Of a stretch of DNA of 7,957 nucleotides, positions 5,608 to 7,957 are shown one piece after another. The notes beneath the pieces are model-generated. The model searched no databases, was not told the origin of the DNA, and saw only the letters and a list, made by a program, of their open reading frames with translations. The position numbers were made by a program, and so were the translations under genes. Source of the stretch: Chitinophagaceae bacterium (lineage in GTDB: Bacteria; Bacteroidota; Bacteroidia; Chitinophagales; Chitinophagaceae); assembly GCA_947378615.1 (NCBI GenBank), contig CANCKV010000129.1, positions 1-7,957 of the forward strand, read 5' to 3'. Each line of letters opens with the position of its first letter. The first letter of the stretch is position 1.

Positions 5608-6417
5608 ATGGGCAAGAAATTAGAAGGTCAAGTAGCAATTGTTACCGGTGCAAGTAGTGGAATCGGTGCAGGCGTGGCAAAGTCATTGGCAGCAGCCGGT
5701 GCAGCAGTCGTAGTCAATTATCCTGTACCCTCAAACAAGGAAGCAGCCGAGGCAGTAGTTGCCGAAATAATTGCTGCAGGAAATAAGGCAATCTCCCTAC
5801 AATGCGATGTAAGCAAAGAATCAGATGTAGAACAAATGTTTGCAAATACTGTCACTGCCTTAGGTTCCGTTGATATCTTAGTAAATAATGCGGGTATTCA
5901 AAAGGATGCCCCTTTTCAAGATATGTCTTTGGATCAATGGAATCTCGTGATAAGCATTAATCTTACTGGACAGTTCCTATGTGCGAGAGAGGCTGTCAGA
6001 ACATTTATAAAGCAAGGAATTGATACAAACAAATCAAAAGCCGCCGGAAAGATTATTTGTATGAGTAGTGTTCATGAGGTAATTCCTTGGGCAGGACATG
6101 CAAATTATGCTGCAAGCAAAGGAGGAATCATGTTGATGATGAAGAGTTTGGCACAAGAGTTCGCCCATAAAAAGATTCGTATCAACAGTATTTGTCCGGG
6201 TGCCATTCAAACGCCAATCAATAGGAGTGCTTGGGAAACGCCCGAAGCATTGGAGAGTCTGCTTACTTTGATTCCTTATAAAAGGATTGGTCAATCAGAA
6301 GATATAGGTAATGCAGCAGTTTGGTTGGCAAGTGATGATAGCGATTATGTAAATGGAATTTCCTTATTCATAGATGGAGGTATGACCTTGTATCCTGGAT
6401 TTACGACAAATGGATAA
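5608..6417 (+). CDS. Glucose 1-dehydrogenase-like short-chain dehydrogenase/reductase
   Basis: The product is a 269-residue cytoplasmic SDR. The Rossmann dinucleotide motif TGASSGIG is at residues 13-20 and the D67 of CDV is in place, as is NNAG (93-96). The catalytic set is N118, S154, Y167 and K171 (YAASK). The stretch SSVHEVIPW...YAASKGG, the PGAIQTPIN loop and the C-terminal end GGMTLYP closely resemble Bacillus glucose 1-dehydrogenase, which oxidises beta-D-glucose to gluconolactone with NAD(P). The Arg after NY that contacts the NADP phosphate in Bacillus enzymes is replaced by Pro39 here, so coenzyme preference may differ. A short insertion (about 138-147) follows helix E. The start is the only Met giving a complete Rossmann fold; there is no Shine-Dalgarno. 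A GH63-type glucosidase follows 138 bp downstream on the same strand, which makes glucose a plausible substrate. The SDR call is firm and the substrate likely. Confidence 0.9.
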   Translation: MGKKLEGQVAIVTGASSGIGAGVAKSLAAAGAAVVVNYPVPSNKEAAEAVVAEIIAAGNKAISLQCDVSKESDVEQMFANTVTALGSVDILVNNAGIQKDAPFQDMSLDQWNLVISINLTGQFLCAREAVRTFIKQGIDTNKSKAAGKIICMSSVHEVIPWAGHANYAASKGGIMLMMKSLAQEFAHKKIRINSICPGAIQTPINRSAWETPEALESLLTLIPYKRIGQSEDIGNAAVWLASDDSDYVNGISLFIDGGMTLYPGFTTNG

Positions 6418-6422
6418 AGAGA

Positions 6423-6452
6423 TAGTTGTTAGTGGTTAGTGGTTAGTTGTTA
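6423..6452 (+). repeat. Short TTAGTGG-type array downstream of the SDR gene
   Basis: About 30 bp of the same TTAGTGGTTAGT/GTTGTTAG motif found at 1412-1489 begins 5 bp after the SDR stop codon. It has no inverted partner here, so it cannot form the long hairpin seen between mqnC and cvfB. Confidence 0.8.
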
Positions 6453-6555
6453 GATTGACCTAAGAAATACAAGTGATGAGTGATGGGTCGTTTTCAAATA
6501 ATAATATACTTTCAATTTGTCCTTTTGTTAAAACCTTCTTATTAATTTAATTATC

Positions 6556-7957
6556 ATGCAATCAGAAAAAGAAAAACTTCAAAACAATAATGACGGTTGG
6601 AAACGTTGGGGGCCTTATCTCACCGACAGACAATGGGGAACTGTGCGGGAAGATTATAGTGCCGATGGGAATGCGTGGCAATATATTACTCATGATAATG
6701 CACGAAGTAAGGCCTACCGTTGGGGTGAAGAAGGAATTGCAGGTATTAGTGATAATAAACAGTTGCTTTGTTTTGCGGTAGGTTTATGGAATCAAAATGA
6801 TCCGATTATCAAGGAAAGATATTTTGGATTAACGGGTTCTGAAGGTAATCATGGGGAAGATGTGAAGGAGTTGTACTATTATTTGGATAATACACCCACA
6901 CATTCTTACATGAAGATGTTGTATAAATATCCACAGGCAGCCTATCCCTATCAATGGCTGATTGAAGAAAATAAACGTCGTTCGAAGACTGAACCTGAAT
7001 TTGAATTGATGGATACAGGTCTCTTCAATGAAAATAAATACTTTGATGTTTTTATTGAATATGCAAAGGCTGCTGAAGAGGATATTCTTATCAAGATAAC
7101 CGTTCATAATAGAGGTAATGAAACTGCTGCGTTGAATGTGTTACCTACTATATGGTTTAGAAATACATGGGCGTGGGGATATGACAACTATCATTATAAA
7201 CCTGAATTAATGTCGGGTAATGAAGGTAATATCCTTATCAGTCATCAATATTTGGGCAACTATACACTATATATTGATAAGAAAGGCATTGATGAAAAGT
7301 TGCCATTAATGTTTTGTGACAACGAAACAAATAATCAAAAGCTCTATAATACACCTAATCAAAGTCAGTATGTGAAGGATGGAATCAATGAATATATAAT
7401 TCATGGAAATAATGATACCATCAATTTGAATGCAATTGGTACAAAGGCTGCTGCCAATTTCAACTTATCTATAAAAGGAGGCGAAAGCGAAACGATTCGT
7501 TTAAGATTGTCTCCTGACACGTTATTATCTCCCTTCGAAGAATATGAAACACTATTTAATGCCGCTTTACAAAATGCAGATGAGTTTTATAATGAATTAC
7601 AAAATGAAATAGAAAGTGAGGATGAAAAGAGGGTGCAACGACAGGCTTTCGCAGGCATGTTATGGAGTAAGCAATTCTTTGATTATGATGTGGACAAATG
7701 GCTAAATGGCGACCCTGCACAACCTTCACCACCTCCCGAAAGGAAGAAAGGAAGGAATGCAGCTTGGAAACATCTCAATAATGCTGATATCATTTCGATG
7801 CCCGACAAATGGGAATATCCTTGGTATGCGGCATGGGATTTAGCTTTTCATTGCATTCCATTTGCGATGATTGATGCCGACTTTGCAAAAAAGCAATTGT
7901 TGTTGCTGACCAAAGAATGGTATATGCACCCTAATGGTCAGTTACCTGCCTATGAAT
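6556..7957 (+). CDS. GH63/MGH1-type alpha-glucosidase, N-terminal part (cut by window end)
   Basis: 467 codons of an open frame run to the right edge without a stop. Family members are, as I recall, near 880-900 residues, so about half is present. These enzymes hydrolyse alpha-glucosidic or mannosyl-glycerate-type linkages by inversion, using an (alpha/alpha)6 barrel. No signal peptide is present, so it is cytoplasmic. The N-terminal block has W-K-R-WGPYLTDRQWGTVREDYS (15-35), HDNARSKAYRWGEEG (46-60), EGNHGEDVKE (96 on) and TPTHSYMKMLYKYPQ. The barrel begins near WEYPWYAAWDLAFH, where D428 is the likely general acid by analogy with GH63 enzymes. The catalytic base would lie beyond the window. 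I chose the ATG at 6556 because it gives the family-like start before the WGPYL motif. It has no Shine-Dalgarno. The substrate is unknown; the SDR upstream suggests glucose is the product. Confidence 0.9.
   Translation, partial: MQSEKEKLQNNNDGWKRWGPYLTDRQWGTVREDYSADGNAWQYITHDNARSKAYRWGEEGIAGISDNKQLLCFAVGLWNQNDPIIKERYFGLTGSEGNHGEDVKELYYYLDNTPTHSYMKMLYKYPQAAYPYQWLIEENKRRSKTEPEFELMDTGLFNENKYFDVFIEYAKAAEEDILIKITVHNRGNETAALNVLPTIWFRNTWAWGYDNYHYKPELMSGNEGNILISHQYLGNYTLYIDKKGIDEKLPLMFCDNETNNQKLYNTPNQSQYVKDGINEYIIHGNNDTINLNAIGTKAAANFNLSIKGGESETIRLRLSPDTLLSPFEEYETLFNAALQNADEFYNELQNEIESEDEKRVQRQAFAGMLWSKQFFDYDVDKWLNGDPAQPSPPPERKKGRNAAWKHLNNADIISMPDKWEYPWYAAWDLAFHCIPFAMIDADFAKKQLLLLTKEWYMHPNGQLPAYE

Noticed and set aside
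6034..6294. Minus-strand open frame inside the SDR gene
   Set aside because: It is antisense to the catalytic part of the SDR and has no features of a real protein. The frames at 6590-6781 (plus) and 6829-7107 (minus) are likewise shadows of the glucosidase gene.
6512..6527. -7 box for the glucosidase gene (TCAATTTG or TCCTTTTG)
   Set aside because: Each has one mismatch to TAnnTTTG at a key position and no -33 partner at good spacing, so this is too weak to list as a promoter.

Overview
The window looks like a chromosomal segment of a Bacteroidota bacterium, most likely of the Chitinophagaceae type. The lineage call is an inference from several signs. The DNA is AT-rich. There are no Shine-Dalgarno sequences before the starts, but there are TAnnTTTG-type -7 boxes at two of them. 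The proteins include a futalosine-pathway menaquinone enzyme, a CvfB/YitL-type S1 protein and a propeller-like secreted protein of a kind I associate with this phylum. All six protein genes look intact, except that the last runs off the right edge. I see no tRNA, rRNA, CRISPR array, transposase or phage gene.

Layout: 1-569 is a gene-free, repeat-rich spacer. 570-1406 (minus) is a CvfB-like RNA-binding protein and 1590-2714 (minus) is mqnC. The 180-bp gap between them is almost entirely a large inverted pair of TTAGTGG-type repeat arrays. 2715-3396 is a second repeat-rich spacer, carrying the mqnC promoter and several hairpin-forming elements. 3397-4488 and 4498-5406 (both minus, 9 bp apart) form a two-gene operon of an exported propeller-like protein followed by a MscS-type channel. 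5407-5607 is a divergent intergenic region. 5608-6417 (plus) is a glucose 1-dehydrogenase-like SDR, followed at 6556 by a large GH63/MGH1-type glucosidase that is cut by the window end.

The coding content is mostly ordinary metabolism and envelope function. mqnC makes the cyclic intermediate of the futalosine route to menaquinone. The SDR and the glucosidase together suggest release of glucose from an alpha-glucoside followed by its oxidation to gluconolactone. The channel operon suggests osmotic or envelope homeostasis, with an unknown role for its propeller-like partner.

The most unusual material is non-coding. The cvfB-mqnC block is framed by two repeat modules (A and B) found in mirror-image orientation and matching order on the two sides (481-561 with 2979-3056, and 41-105 with 3072-3148). 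The B module carries a short hairpin whose two intact copies differ by a compensatory base-pair change. The TTAGTGG arrays enter the last codons of mqnC and stop a few bases before the cvfB start. I found no convincing new defence or mobile system; the repeats are the part worth following up.
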